Shown: piece by piece, positions 34,196 to 42,933 of the stretch | Layout of the letters: every line of letters starts with the position of its first letter | How positions within the stretch are numbered: the first letter of the stretch is position 1 | From: Phenylobacterium sp. | GTDB taxonomy: Bacteria > Pseudomonadota > Alphaproteobacteria > Caulobacterales > Caulobacteraceae | Reading direction: 5' to 3' | DNA: 64,000 bases | Assembly (NCBI GenBank): GCA_020401865.1 | Contig: JADCAS010000020.1 | Location: 95,368-159,367 of the forward strand | The notes under the pieces: model-generated | Databases searched by the model: none | Told to the model about the DNA's origin: nothing | Seen by the model: only the letters and a program-made list of their open reading frames with translations | Translations under genes and position numbers: made by a program

Positions 34196-34761
34196 CGGGA
34201 GCGGCGGACGGTCCCGTCGGGCCGGCGGCTGTCGCGCTCGCCCATGGGGCGGAAGCCGGCGGCCTCGATCACCCGGGCCGAGCGCACATTGTCGAGGGCC
34301 GCCGTCAGGCCGATCAACCGCACGCCCAGCACCTCGAACATCCAACCGAAGGATCGGGCGGCGCCCGCCGTCCCCTGCCCCCGGTTCTGCCGATCGGCCC
34401 GGGTCGCACCGGCGAGCTCAGCCGAGGACCGGTCCGGCCAGATACTGAAGCGGGAATAGCCGGCGACCTCGCCCTCCTCGTCGAGGGACAGGATCAGAAC
34501 CGCCTCACCCCGCGCCTGGTCCGCGGCCGTCGCTTCGATCCAGGCCCGCACGCTGTCCTCGGTGATGGGCCGGGGAAGATCGTAGATGGGGTCGGAAACG
34601 CGGGGGTCGGCCAGCATCCGCGCGAGGGAAGCCGCGTGGGCGGGGTTGGCGATGACCCGGTCCGGGCCGAGGCTCGCAGGATCGACCTCACGGACGCGCC
34701 GGCGGATGTCCGCCTCTTCCGCCGGGCTCGCCCGGAGCACGGTGACGGGGGGATCGCTCAT
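34126..34761 (-). CDS. GNAT family N-acetyltransferase (RimJ/RimL-like)
   Basis: 211 aa. SWPDRSSAELAGATRADRQNRGQGTAGAARSF carries the acetyl-CoA loop, and LTAALDNVRSARVIEAAGFRPMGE is the RimJ/RimL-type C-terminal block. Acceptor unknown. Its 3' end is read on the opposite strand by the last codons of ogt. It overlaps the next GNAT gene by 4 bp. Confidence 0.8.
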   Translation of the reverse strand: MSDPPVTVLRASPAEEADIRRRVREVDPASLGPDRVIANPAHAASLARMLADPRVSDPIYDLPRPITEDSVRAWIEATAADQARGEAVLILSLDEEGEVAGYSRFSIWPDRSSAELAGATRADRQNRGQGTAGAARSFGWMFEVLGVRLIGLTAALDNVRSARVIEAAGFRPMGERDSRRPDGTVRRSRYWEMTVEDWRRARVSGPEDASS

Positions 34762-35243
34762 TGCGCCAGGGCCTCCAGCCCGGTGCCGGTCAGGCGCCGG
34801 GTCGTCCAGTCGTCCATCGCCAGGGCCCCGAGCCGGTCATAGAAGCCGATGGCCGGGGCGTTCCAGTCCAGGACCGACCATTCCAGCCGGGCGAGGTCCT
34901 CAGCCTGGCAACGCCTGGCCAGGCCCCTCAGCAGGGCGAGGCCCGCCCCGGCCCCCCGGTGCTCCGGCCGGACAAAGAGGTCCTCCAGCCAGATGCCATG
35001 GCGCCCCCGGAAGGTAGAGTAGTTGTAGAACCAGAGGGCGAAGCCGACCGGCGCGCCGTCGATCTCGGCCAGGTCGCAGAAGACACGCGGGGAGGACCCG
35101 AACAGGTCGCGGGCCAGGTCCCCGGGCGCAGCGTCCACCTCATGCGCCAGGCGCTCGTAATCCGCCAGGTCCAGGATGAACCCATGGATCGTCGCCAGGT
35201 CGTCCGGTCCGGCGGGCCGGACCCGGACCGCTTCAGACGGCAC
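34758..35243 (-). CDS. GNAT family N-acetyltransferase (diamine acetyltransferase-like)
   Basis: 161 aa. VRVRPAGPDDLATIHGFILDLADYERL opens it, and WLEDLFVRPEHRGAGAGLALLRGLA is the acetyl-CoA-binding motif A. WSVLDWNAPAIGFYDRLGA matches the SSAT/polyamine subgroup. Coupled to the neighbouring RimJ/RimL-like gene (4-bp overlap), and its own start overlaps the MBL gene's end by 11 bp. Confidence 0.85.
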   Translation of the reverse strand: MPSEAVRVRPAGPDDLATIHGFILDLADYERLAHEVDAAPGDLARDLFGSSPRVFCDLAEIDGAPVGFALWFYNYSTFRGRHGIWLEDLFVRPEHRGAGAGLALLRGLARRCQAEDLARLEWSVLDWNAPAIGFYDRLGALAMDDWTTRRLTGTGLEALAQ

Positions 35244-36297
35244 GGTACCAGTCCACTCCGGCCTCGTCCTGGCTGCGGGCGGCCAGGCCCCGGGTCATCA
35301 GGCAGTTCAGGTGGGCCAGGCTCTCGCCGGTGGCCATGCCCAGGGTCCAGCGGTCGATCTTGCGCCGAAAGAGGATGTGGAAGGTGTCGATGGCCCGCTT
35401 GGGCTCTTCCAGCAGCTTGTGCAGCCGGGTCAGGCTGCGCTCGTGGCCGCCGATCAGGTGGTCGATCCGGGCGTGCAGGCCATGGAAGGGCTCGTTGTGG
35501 GCCGGCAGGACCAGGACGTCGTCCGGCACGATCCCACGGATCCGCGCCAGGGAGGTCAGCCAGTCGGTCAGGGGGTCGCCGGCTGGTTCCGTGGGGAAGA
35601 CCGAGACATTTGAGGTGATCTTGGGCAGGACCTGGTCACCGCTGATCATCAGCTTCAGGTCCGGGCACCACAGGCAGGCGTGTTCTGGCGAGTGGCCGGA
35701 GCCCACGACCACCTTCCAGTCATGATCGCCGATCCGGATGACGTCGCCGTCGGACAGACGTTGGAAGCTGTCGGGCAGGGCGTGGAGGCTCTTGCCGAAT
35801 CCGCCGAAGCGCGCCCGGTAGTCTTCCAGGGCCTCCTCGTCCCAGCCGGCGGCGCGATAGAAGGTCAAGGCGTCCTCGGGCGCCTCCCGGCCCGTGTCGG
35901 CCGAAAGGGACCGGCACATCAGGAACTCGAGCCGGGTGATCCAGAGGCGGCAGCCGAACTTGCGCGTCATCCAGCCGGACATGCCGATGTGGTCGGGGTG
36001 CATATGGGTCACGAAGACCCGGGTGACCGGCAGGCCCTCCAGGGGTCCAGCCAGGGCCTTGCGCCAGGACTCCCGGGTCGCCTGTCCCCCCAGACCGGTG
36101 TCGACGATCGCCCAGCCGCCCGCCTCGCGGATCGCCCAGACATTGATCCAGGCCAGCGACCCGCCCAGGGGCATTCGCAGCCACTTCACCCCGGGAGCAA
36201 TATCCACCGCCTCGCCCTGGTCCGGTCCACCCGGGAAGGGATAGGTGATCTTCGCCTTGTGGGCCTCGAGGACCGGATCTTCAAAACCATCACGCAT
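35233..36297 (-). CDS. MBL-fold metallo-hydrolase
   Basis: 354 aa from MRDGFEDPVLEAHKAK; the frame continues well upstream without coding character. The metal motif is VTHMHPDHIGMSG (HxHxDH), with later ligands in GSGHSPEHACLW and ISGDQVLP, and a C-terminal winged-helix-like region around RSLTRLHKLLEEPKRA. This is the LACTB2-like layout. Substrate unknown. First gene of a three-gene reverse operon with the two GNATs. Confidence 0.85.
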   Translation of the reverse strand: MRDGFEDPVLEAHKAKITYPFPGGPDQGEAVDIAPGVKWLRMPLGGSLAWINVWAIREAGGWAIVDTGLGGQATRESWRKALAGPLEGLPVTRVFVTHMHPDHIGMSGWMTRKFGCRLWITRLEFLMCRSLSADTGREAPEDALTFYRAAGWDEEALEDYRARFGGFGKSLHALPDSFQRLSDGDVIRIGDHDWKVVVGSGHSPEHACLWCPDLKLMISGDQVLPKITSNVSVFPTEPAGDPLTDWLTSLARIRGIVPDDVLVLPAHNEPFHGLHARIDHLIGGHERSLTRLHKLLEEPKRAIDTFHILFRRKIDRWTLGMATGESLAHLNCLMTRGLAARSQDEAGVDWYRAV

Positions 36298-36481
36298 GAC
36301 CAGACTCCTTGGACCGACAGTTTCGGCCCTTGGCGCGCCGGGATCAAATCCAAATGCCCAGCAGGCCCCGGAATGGCTCCGGGCGGCCTTTGCTGCGACT
36401 TCAGGGCTCAAGGCGACTTGCCGTCGCAGGCGGCTAGGGATTAAGAGCCCAAGGAACCATTCTCCCGGAGGGAACCCCAAG

Positions 36482-37807
36482 ATGAAACGCGTCGCAATCG
36501 GCCTGGCCACAGCGGCCCTGGCCCTGGCCCTGGGAACGGTCGCCGCCGTCTCGGCCTCCAAGAAGGAAGAGGCCGCCCTGGCCGCCGCGCGTACCCAGGG
36601 CATGGCTGAGGCGCCCGCGGTCGCCCAGGCCGCAGGCATCGCCTGCCAGGTCACCGACGCCCGCATGGTCGGCAAGACGAGAGATCCGAAGACCAAGACG
36701 GAGACCAGCTTCTACGAGATCGACTGCGACCGCGGCGTCGGCTTCGTCCTGCAGGCCCCCTCGGGCGGGGTGAAGCCCACCGCCTTCAGCTGCATCGAGG
36801 CCAACTCGCCCCAGCCGGACGGTAAGCCGCCGTCCCTGCCCTGCAAGCTGCCGGGCAACGCCAATCCCCTGGCCGATCTCGCGCCCCTGCTGACCAAGGC
36901 CGGCCTGAACTGCACGCCGGATGCCGCCCGCGGCATCGGCCAGACCTCCAAGAACACCTTCCTGGAAGTCTCCTGCCAGGGGGGTTCGGGCTACGTCCTC
37001 CAGGTCGACGCGCCGGCCAATCCGGACGGTACGGCGGTGGCCAACGATTGCCTGGTCTTCGACGCCAGCGACGGCAACATCAAGTGCACCCTGCGTGACG
37101 CCGCCTACCGTCTCGCCGTGGTCGATCGCTATGCGGCGGCGGCCAACAACGGCTGCGCCGTGAAGGACCGCCGCTATATCGGCATGTCCCAGGCCGGATC
37201 GATCTACTACGAAGCCGCCTGCCAGGACGGCAAGGGCTACATCTACAAGGTCGATAAGGGCCAACTGTCCCAGACCACCTCCTGCGAGAAGGCCATGGCC
37301 CTGCTTGGCGGTTGCACACTCACGGACGCCAAGGAGGCCCAGACCGCTCAGGCCGGCCTCTACTCGAACCTGTCCAGGAAGGCCGGCTTCGACTGCCAGG
37401 TCTCCAAGTACGCCCCCTTCCCCTCGCCTCCCGGCAAGGACGTGGTCGAACTGGCCTGCGGCAACCGGCCGGACGGCGCTGTCGGCGTCTTCACCACCAA
37501 GGCCGAAACCACCCAGGTGGTCGACTGCGCCCGCGCGCCGATCGTCGGCTACCGCTGCTCCTTCTCCAAGCCGGAGGCCTCCTTCAAGGCGGTGACGGCG
37601 GACCTGAGGAAGATGGGCAAGAACGAGTGCGAGGTGTCCGCCGTCCGCGTCATGGGCAAGACCGCCTCGGGCACCACCTACCTCGAGACCGCCTGCGCGG
37701 ATGGCCTGAAGGGCTACATCCTCGAGTACAGGAGCGAGCCCCTGACGCCGGTCAACGCCGTGGGCTGCGCCTTCTCCAAGGACTGCGCCCTGCCCGGCAA
37801 CAAGTAG
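36482..37807 (+). CDS. Secreted protein with five Cys-containing repeats
   Basis: 441 aa, with GGAGGG 9 bp before the ATG. A signal peptide (LATAALALALGTVAAVSAS) is followed by five related units of about 70-90 residues. Each has C-x-V-x-x-x-R-x-x-G, then a Y/F-x-E-x-x-C strand and a G-Y/F-x-x-x-V strand. They begin near Cys43 (CQVTDARMVG), CTPDAARGIG, CAVKDRRYIG, CQVSKYAPF and CEVSAVRVMG. The first and last are closest to consensus, the fourth has decayed. No named domain recognised; presumably periplasmic with disulfides. Confidence 0.7.
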   Translation: MKRVAIGLATAALALALGTVAAVSASKKEEAALAAARTQGMAEAPAVAQAAGIACQVTDARMVGKTRDPKTKTETSFYEIDCDRGVGFVLQAPSGGVKPTAFSCIEANSPQPDGKPPSLPCKLPGNANPLADLAPLLTKAGLNCTPDAARGIGQTSKNTFLEVSCQGGSGYVLQVDAPANPDGTAVANDCLVFDASDGNIKCTLRDAAYRLAVVDRYAAAANNGCAVKDRRYIGMSQAGSIYYEAACQDGKGYIYKVDKGQLSQTTSCEKAMALLGGCTLTDAKEAQTAQAGLYSNLSRKAGFDCQVSKYAPFPSPPGKDVVELACGNRPDGAVGVFTTKAETTQVVDCARAPIVGYRCSFSKPEASFKAVTADLRKMGKNECEVSAVRVMGKTASGTTYLETACADGLKGYILEYRSEPLTPVNAVGCAFSKDCALPGNK

Positions 37808-37831
37808 TCCGGGACCGAGCTCCAAAGATGA

Positions 37832-37863
37832 GGGCCCGCGGGATCACTCCCGCGGGCCCTTTT
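37832..37863 (+). terminator. Intrinsic terminator after the five-repeat protein gene
   Basis: A perfect 12-bp stem, GGGCCCGCGGGA / TCCCGCGGGCCC, with a TCAC loop is followed by TTTT, 24 bp beyond the stop. The stem also faces the end of the ThDP-enzyme gene on the other strand. Confidence 0.88.
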
Positions 37864-37885
37864 CGTTGCGCTGCTGGATGCAAGC

Positions 37886-39427
37886 TCAGATCGCCGCCTC
37901 GATGAAGCGCGGGCCGCGCTGTGACATGGCGCTGGCGAAGGCCGCCTCGAAGGCCTCTCCTGTCTCGCAGCGGACGGCCTCAACCCCCAGGCCCCGGGCC
38001 AGAGAGACCCAGTCAATGTTGGGATCGCCCAGGTCCAGGAGCTTGCGCGCCGAGGGGCCCGCCTGGCCGGCGCCGGTCCGGTTCATCTCGATGTTGAGAA
38101 TCCGGTAGCTGTGGTTGGCGAAGACCACCACGGTGACGTCCAGCTTCTCACGGGCCATCGTCCAGAGGCTCTGCACCGTGTACATGGCCGAGCCGTCGCC
38201 GTTCAGGGAAACGACCTTCCGGTCAGGGCAGGCCACGGCGGCGCCGATGGCCATGGGGCCGCCGATGCCGATGGCGCCGCCGGTCAGGGCGAGGACCTCG
38301 TGGGGAACCGTGGTCATGCAGGGCACGGCGACCCCGCCCCCGGAGGTGACCGCGTCGTCGCAGAGGATGGCGCCCTCGGGCAGGTGACGGGCCACGGCGA
38401 CGCCGCAGGCCTGGGGCGTCAGGGGCCCCGAGGCCGGGCTGGCCGGGCGTTGCAGGGGCTGGGTCGGCCCGGCGGCGGGGGCTCCGAGGGCGTCCGCCAG
38501 GGCTTGCAGGGCCGCTGCGGCGTCCGTCGCCCGGTCCGCCAGGGACAGGGTGGCGCACCCTTCGGGCACCAGCACGCTGGGCCGGCCGGGATAGGCGAAG
38601 AAGGCCACCGGTTGGGTGGTCCCGGCGAAGACCATCAGGTCCGTCCCGGCCAGCTCCTCAAGGGCGGCCTCGCCGAAATACTGCATCCGCGCCGGGGCGA
38701 AGACGCCGGCGCCCCGCGGCTGGCGGGCGACGAAGGTGTCGGACAGGACGCGAACGCCCGCCGCCTGGAGCCGCGCAGCCTGGACCAGACCTTCGGAGAG
38801 GCAGGCGCCGCCGCCGATCAGCACCACCGGGGCGGCGGCGGCGCGGATCGCACGGGCCGCAGCGTCCACGGCCGCGCCGTCAGGGGCGCGGGGCTGCGGC
38901 CGGCTGGCGGGCGCAAAGGTGGTGGTGGTTTCCGACCAGGCCGCGTCCGCCGGCAGGATCAGGCTGACGGGTCCCGCCGGGGGACCATGGCTGGCGGTGA
39001 TGGCCTCGGCGGTGACGGCGGCCACCTCGTCCGGGCTGTCGGCCGACTTCACCCACAGGGAGTTGGCGGCGACGATGGACGGGATGTCGGAGTTGAGCGG
39101 GGCGTCGTACTGGCGGTGGTAGGTGGCGTGGTCGCCGACCACGTTGACGATGGGCGTATAGGCCCGGCGGGCGTTGTGCAGGTTGGCGAGGCCGTTGCCG
39201 TAGCCCGGGCCCAGGTGCAGCAGGGTGCAGGCTGGCGTCCCGGTCATACGCCCGTAGCCATCGGCGGCGCCCGTGGCCACGCCCTCGAACAGGCAGAGGA
39301 CCGGGCGCATGGCCGGCTGGCCGTCCAGGGCGCTGACGAACTGCATCTCGCTGGTGCCGGGGTTGGCGAAGCAGGCGGTCACGCCGTTCTCCACCAGGGT
39401 GCGCATCAGGGCGTCGGCGCCGTTCAT
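37886..39427 (-). CDS. ThDP-dependent acetolactate synthase-like enzyme
   Basis: 513 aa from MNGADALMRTLVENGVTACF, with GGGGAGG 10 bp upstream. The catalytic Glu region is FANPGTSEMQFV / CLFEGVATGAADGYGRM. The ThDP-Mg motif is LNGDGSAMYTVQSLW, followed by FANHSYRILNIE. It belongs to the acetolactate synthase large subunit-like group (IlvG/MdlC-like) but is in an operon with an aryl-CoA ligase and an acyl-CoA dehydrogenase. A benzoylformate-decarboxylase-like or aldehyde-carboligating role is therefore as likely as a role in valine synthesis. Confidence 0.85.
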   Translation of the reverse strand: MNGADALMRTLVENGVTACFANPGTSEMQFVSALDGQPAMRPVLCLFEGVATGAADGYGRMTGTPACTLLHLGPGYGNGLANLHNARRAYTPIVNVVGDHATYHRQYDAPLNSDIPSIVAANSLWVKSADSPDEVAAVTAEAITASHGPPAGPVSLILPADAAWSETTTTFAPASRPQPRAPDGAAVDAAARAIRAAAAPVVLIGGGACLSEGLVQAARLQAAGVRVLSDTFVARQPRGAGVFAPARMQYFGEAALEELAGTDLMVFAGTTQPVAFFAYPGRPSVLVPEGCATLSLADRATDAAAALQALADALGAPAAGPTQPLQRPASPASGPLTPQACGVAVARHLPEGAILCDDAVTSGGGVAVPCMTTVPHEVLALTGGAIGIGGPMAIGAAVACPDRKVVSLNGDGSAMYTVQSLWTMAREKLDVTVVVFANHSYRILNIEMNRTGAGQAGPSARKLLDLGDPNIDWVSLARGLGVEAVRCETGEAFEAAFASAMSQRGPRFIEAAI

Positions 39428-39464
39428 GTGGTCTGGGCCTCCCCGCCCGTGCTGGCCCGTCACG

Positions 39465-41237
39465 TCAGGCCGTCTCGAAAATCATGACGCCGGAATCCGG
39501 CGCGCTCGCGAACATCCGTCCGATGAAGGCCGCCCGCAAGGCCCGCGCCACCGGTTGGGCGATGTAGCCCTTGTCGGTGATCTCGCCGGCGTTGGCGTCA
39601 GGCCCGTCCGGCAGGACCAGGGCCCGGGCCACCCGGCCTGCGCCCCCTCCGCCCCGGGCGTTGTGCGCCGCGATCGCCGTCCGGACGGCGGCCTCAACCG
39701 CCTCATGGGCATGACCCGGCCGGGGGTAGAAGAGCAGGCCCACCCCCGCCTCGCCCTCGCCGCAGACGATGGCGTCGGTCACCGCATCGCCCACGGCGCC
39801 GATCACCGCGATCCGCAGCTCACCCACGTTCACGAAGGTGCCGCTGGCCAGCTTGAAGTTCTCCGACAGGCGCCCGTCAAAGGCCAGGCCCTTGCGAATG
39901 TCGTCGGGATCCACCAGCCGCGCCGCATCGCCCAGGCGGTAGAAGCCCTCCTCGTCGAAACTGGCGGCGGAGAGCTCGGGTTGGCCCAGGTAGCCCGGAG
40001 TCACCTGCGGCCCCTTCACCCGGAACTCCAGCTTGCCGGCCATGGGCGCCAGCTTCACCGTCGTGCCCGGCAGGGGCAGGCCCATCATCCCCATCCGCGT
40101 GTTGGGCCAGTGGACATTGGCGGCCGTCGGGCCGGTCTCGGTGGCGCCATAGCCCGAGGAAAAGCTGATCCGCTCGCCCGCCGTGCGCACCGCCACGGCC
40201 TGGATCCGGTCGCAGATCTCCTGGCCGAGGTTGGCCCCGCCATATTGCAGGAGGCGCACGCGGGAGAAGAAGTTCCGGGCAAGGTCGGGGTCCGACTCCA
40301 GCTCGCCGGCGAACATCATCCAGCCCGCCGGGACCATGTTGTGATAGGTCGGCGCCACCTCGCGCAGGTTCCGCACCGTGTCGCCAAACCGGCCCTCCAC
40401 CGGCTGGCCGGCGTCGATGTAGAGGGTCCCGCCCCGGTGCAGGACCATGTGCAGGATGGCGTTGGCGCCCAGACTGTGGCTCCAGGGGGCGGCGTTCACC
40501 ACCACCGGCGGGTCGGGGTCGGAAAAGCAGGCGGCCACCTGGGCGGCGTTGGCGGCCATGCGCGCCTGCAGGTTGATCACCGCCTTGGGCCTCCCGGTGG
40601 AGCCGGAGGTCAGCAGGTACTTGGCGTGGTCCTCGGGCTTGGCGGAGGGGGCCGCAGCGGCGGCGCGCTCCAGGTCCGCCAGGGGGATGTCCCCGGGCCG
40701 GGCGTTGCGTCCGGCGATCACTGGCAGGCCGGCCAGGAAGGGCGCCGCCAGGGCCTCGCCGAAGAGGGCGGCGTCCTCGGTATAGACGGCCGAGGGGTTC
40801 AGGGTCTCCACCGCCTGGGCGAGGCGCGACAGGTTGGCGCCCGGCAGCCCGTACTGGGGCGAGACTGGCGCGACCGGCATGCCCTGGCTCATGGCCGCGT
40901 ACGTGATGAGGGCGTGGTCGATCCCGTTACGGGCGAGGATCAGCAGGGGCCGGGGCCCGCCGATCCCCCGCGCGCGCAGGCCGCCTGCGAAGGCGGCGAC
41001 GCGCCCGGCGGCCTCTGCATAGCTGACCTCGCGCCAGCCCCCGCCGGACCGCTCGGCCAGCCAGGTGCGGGACGGCGCCCTCTCAGCCCAATGCAGGAGG
41101 GGCCCGGCCACCGTCGGGAAGGGCCCGTCCAGCGGCGTCGGGTTGAACAGGATCCGGGTCCCGTCGGGCCTCTCCTCCACCTCAAGCCGGGCGGGGGCGT
41201 AGCGGGGGTCGCGGATCGGGGCCTGGGCGATGTCCAT
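39465..41237 (-). CDS. Feruloyl-CoA synthase-like AMP-binding enzyme
   Basis: 590 aa from the ATG at 41237. AMP-binding core P-loop YLLTSGSTGRPKAVINLQ, then SFSSGYGATETGPTAA, GEL-type YRLGDAARLVDP and FDGRLSENFKLASGTFVNV. The overall pattern matches feruloyl-CoA synthase (Fcs), which activates ferulate and related hydroxycinnamates from lignin. It lies between the acyl-CoA dehydrogenase and the ThDP enzyme (54 and 37 bp gaps), consistent with side-chain processing of aromatic acids. Confidence 0.88.
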   Translation of the reverse strand: MDIAQAPIRDPRYAPARLEVEERPDGTRILFNPTPLDGPFPTVAGPLLHWAERAPSRTWLAERSGGGWREVSYAEAAGRVAAFAGGLRARGIGGPRPLLILARNGIDHALITYAAMSQGMPVAPVSPQYGLPGANLSRLAQAVETLNPSAVYTEDAALFGEALAAPFLAGLPVIAGRNARPGDIPLADLERAAAAAPSAKPEDHAKYLLTSGSTGRPKAVINLQARMAANAAQVAACFSDPDPPVVVNAAPWSHSLGANAILHMVLHRGGTLYIDAGQPVEGRFGDTVRNLREVAPTYHNMVPAGWMMFAGELESDPDLARNFFSRVRLLQYGGANLGQEICDRIQAVAVRTAGERISFSSGYGATETGPTAANVHWPNTRMGMMGLPLPGTTVKLAPMAGKLEFRVKGPQVTPGYLGQPELSAASFDEEGFYRLGDAARLVDPDDIRKGLAFDGRLSENFKLASGTFVNVGELRIAVIGAVGDAVTDAIVCGEGEAGVGLLFYPRPGHAHEAVEAAVRTAIAAHNARGGGGAGRVARALVLPDGPDANAGEITDKGYIAQPVARALRAAFIGRMFASAPDSGVMIFETA

Positions 41238-41291
41238 GGCCCCCTCGATGGACGGACCCGCCGCCGGGTGCAAGCGAAAGCCGACGCCAGG

Positions 41292-42503
41292 TCAGGCCGA
41301 CTGCGTCGTGTCCGGCAGGCCCAGGATGCGCTTGGAGATGATGTTGTTCTGCACCTCCACGGAGCCGCCGTAGATCGACATGGCCCGGCCGGAGAGCCAG
41401 CTGCGGACGGCCTCGATCTCGGCGGAGGTGAAGGCCTCGCCCTCCCAGCCCAGGCCCTGGTGGCCCATGATCTCCAGCACCATCTCCTGCCGGGATTGGG
41501 CCACGTTGGTGGCCGAGTTCTTGAGCACGGAGGCGGCGTTGGTGGCGCCCGAGGCGCCCTTGGCCTCGGCGGCGGCGCGGGCCAGGGTCAGGCTGTGAAC
41601 CCGGGCGTCCATCAGGTGGCGGATCATGCGGGTGCGCAGGTCGCCGTCGGCGATCCGGCCCCGGCCATCCTCGCCGACGTACTTGCGGGCGATGTCCTCC
41701 AGCGGGGTGGCGCGGCCGCCCATGGAGACGCCCGTCTGGCTGGCGCGCTCGTGCTGCAGCAGGCGCTTGCCCACCGACCAGCCCTCGTTGAGCTTGCCCA
41801 ACAAGGCGTCCTTGGGCGCCACGGCGTCGGTGAAGAAGGTCTCGCAGAAGGGCGAGGCGCCGGCGATGAGCTTGATCGGCCGGGTCTCGATGGCCGGCTG
41901 GCGCATATTGATCAGCAGGAAGCTGATGCCGTCATGCTTCTTCACGGTCGGGTCGGTGCGGACCAGGGCGCCGCACCAGTCCGAGTACTGGGCGCCGGAG
42001 GTCCAGATCTTCTGGCCGTTGATCAGCCAGTGGTCGCCCTTGTCCTCGCAGCGGGTCTGCAGGGAGGCCAGGTCAGAGCCCGCGTTGGGCTCGGAATAGC
42101 CGACGCACCAGCGCACATCGCCCCGCACGATGGGCGGGATGTGGGTCTTCTTCTGCTCTTCAGTGCCGTAGTCTAGGATGGTCGGCCCGATCATGGTGAT
42201 GCCCATGCCGAAGACCATCGGGTTGTAGGCGCCGATGCGCGCCATCTCCTGGGCCAGGACGCGACCCTGCTGGGCCGAGAGCCCGCCGCCGCCATACTCA
42301 GCCGGCCAGGTCGGGGCGCCCCAGCGCTTGTCGGCCATGCGCTCCTTCCACAGCTTCATGTCGCCCTCGGGGCCGGGACCCTCCATCGAGGCGAGGGCCG
42401 CGCCGGCCTGACCCTTCAGGGACTCGGGGAAATTCGCTTCAAGCCAGCTGCGGGCTTCCTTCCGGAAGGCCTCGAGTTCAACGTCGCCGCCGAAATCCGC
42501 CAT
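41292..42503 (-). CDS. Acyl-CoA dehydrogenase
   Basis: 403 aa from MADFGGDVELEAFRKEARSW. FAD-binding WCVGYSEPNAGSDLASLQTR and WLINGQKIWTSGAQYSDW; C-terminal QEMVLEIMGHQGLGWEGE and AMSIYGGSVEVQNNIISKRI. It is the long-chain/aryl type that uses electron-transfer flavoprotein. First gene of the three-gene operon. Substrate inferred from neighbours. Confidence 0.9.
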   Translation of the reverse strand: MADFGGDVELEAFRKEARSWLEANFPESLKGQAGAALASMEGPGPEGDMKLWKERMADKRWGAPTWPAEYGGGGLSAQQGRVLAQEMARIGAYNPMVFGMGITMIGPTILDYGTEEQKKTHIPPIVRGDVRWCVGYSEPNAGSDLASLQTRCEDKGDHWLINGQKIWTSGAQYSDWCGALVRTDPTVKKHDGISFLLINMRQPAIETRPIKLIAGASPFCETFFTDAVAPKDALLGKLNEGWSVGKRLLQHERASQTGVSMGGRATPLEDIARKYVGEDGRGRIADGDLRTRMIRHLMDARVHSLTLARAAAEAKGASGATNAASVLKNSATNVAQSRQEMVLEIMGHQGLGWEGEAFTSAEIEAVRSWLSGRAMSIYGGSVEVQNNIISKRILGLPDTTQSA

Positions 42504-42720
42504 GGTCCTGTCTCCGTCGGCGCCGGGAATACGGCGCGCATTTGGCCCAAGATTACCGCGCCGGCCCGAGGGGACAAGAGCTGCCGCCACGTCAGGGGGG
42601 CGACTCAATTTCACCAGCGCCGGGACCGATCGTCTGCGCAGCTGACCTTCGGCCCTAGAGATCGCCCAACCGGTTGTTCAAATTCCGCCCAGGAGCCCGG
42701 TAGGGCCTGGAGGAAGCGCC

Positions 42721-42864
42721 ATGATCCCGGTTGAATTTGCTCCTGAGGCCATCAAAGCCGCGTCGCGGGACGCCTTCCCGCCCTCCGGCGGGTCAAGGGC
42801 GGCTCAGCAGACCCCCTCCGCCGCGCTGCGCGCGCCACCTCCCCCTTGGGGGAGGAATGACTGA
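42721..42864 (+). CDS. Possible small ORF or truncated gene start
   Basis: An ATG with a strong GGAGGAAG site 6 bp upstream opens MIPVEFAPEAIKAASRDA. After about 20 codons it runs into Pro/Ala-rich residues encoded by the intergenic palindrome, and stops after 47 residues. The first codons look coding and the rest does not, so this may be the stub of a gene cut by the palindromic element. Function unknown. Confidence 0.3.
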   Translation: MIPVEFAPEAIKAASRDAFPPSGGSRAAQQTPSAALRAPPPPWGRND

Positions 42865-42914
42865 GCCAATTGCTCCCCCAAGGGGGAGCTGTCAGCGAAG
42901 CTGACTGAGGGGGT
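42811..42914. repeat. Intergenic palindromic repeat element
   Basis: ACCCCCTC at the left edge pairs with GAGGGGGT at the right edge. Inside are two smaller perfect palindromes, CTCCCCCTTGGGGGAG and CTCCCCCAAGGGGGAG, and a CAGCGAAGCTG stem. The style (AGGGGGAGCTGTCAGCGAAGCTGACTGAGGGGGT, here split by me at the palindrome centres) is that of REP-like elements scattered through Caulobacterales genomes as I recall them. No second copy occurs in this window. Confidence 0.7.
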
Positions 42915-42933
42915 CAACGGCCTCGCCGCAGCC

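Noticed and set aside
39273..42176. A 967-codon open frame on the + strand opposite the aromatic-acid operon
   Set aside because: It lies antisense to the ThDP enzyme, ligase and dehydrogenase genes, is compositionally extreme, and reflects third-position GC bias only.
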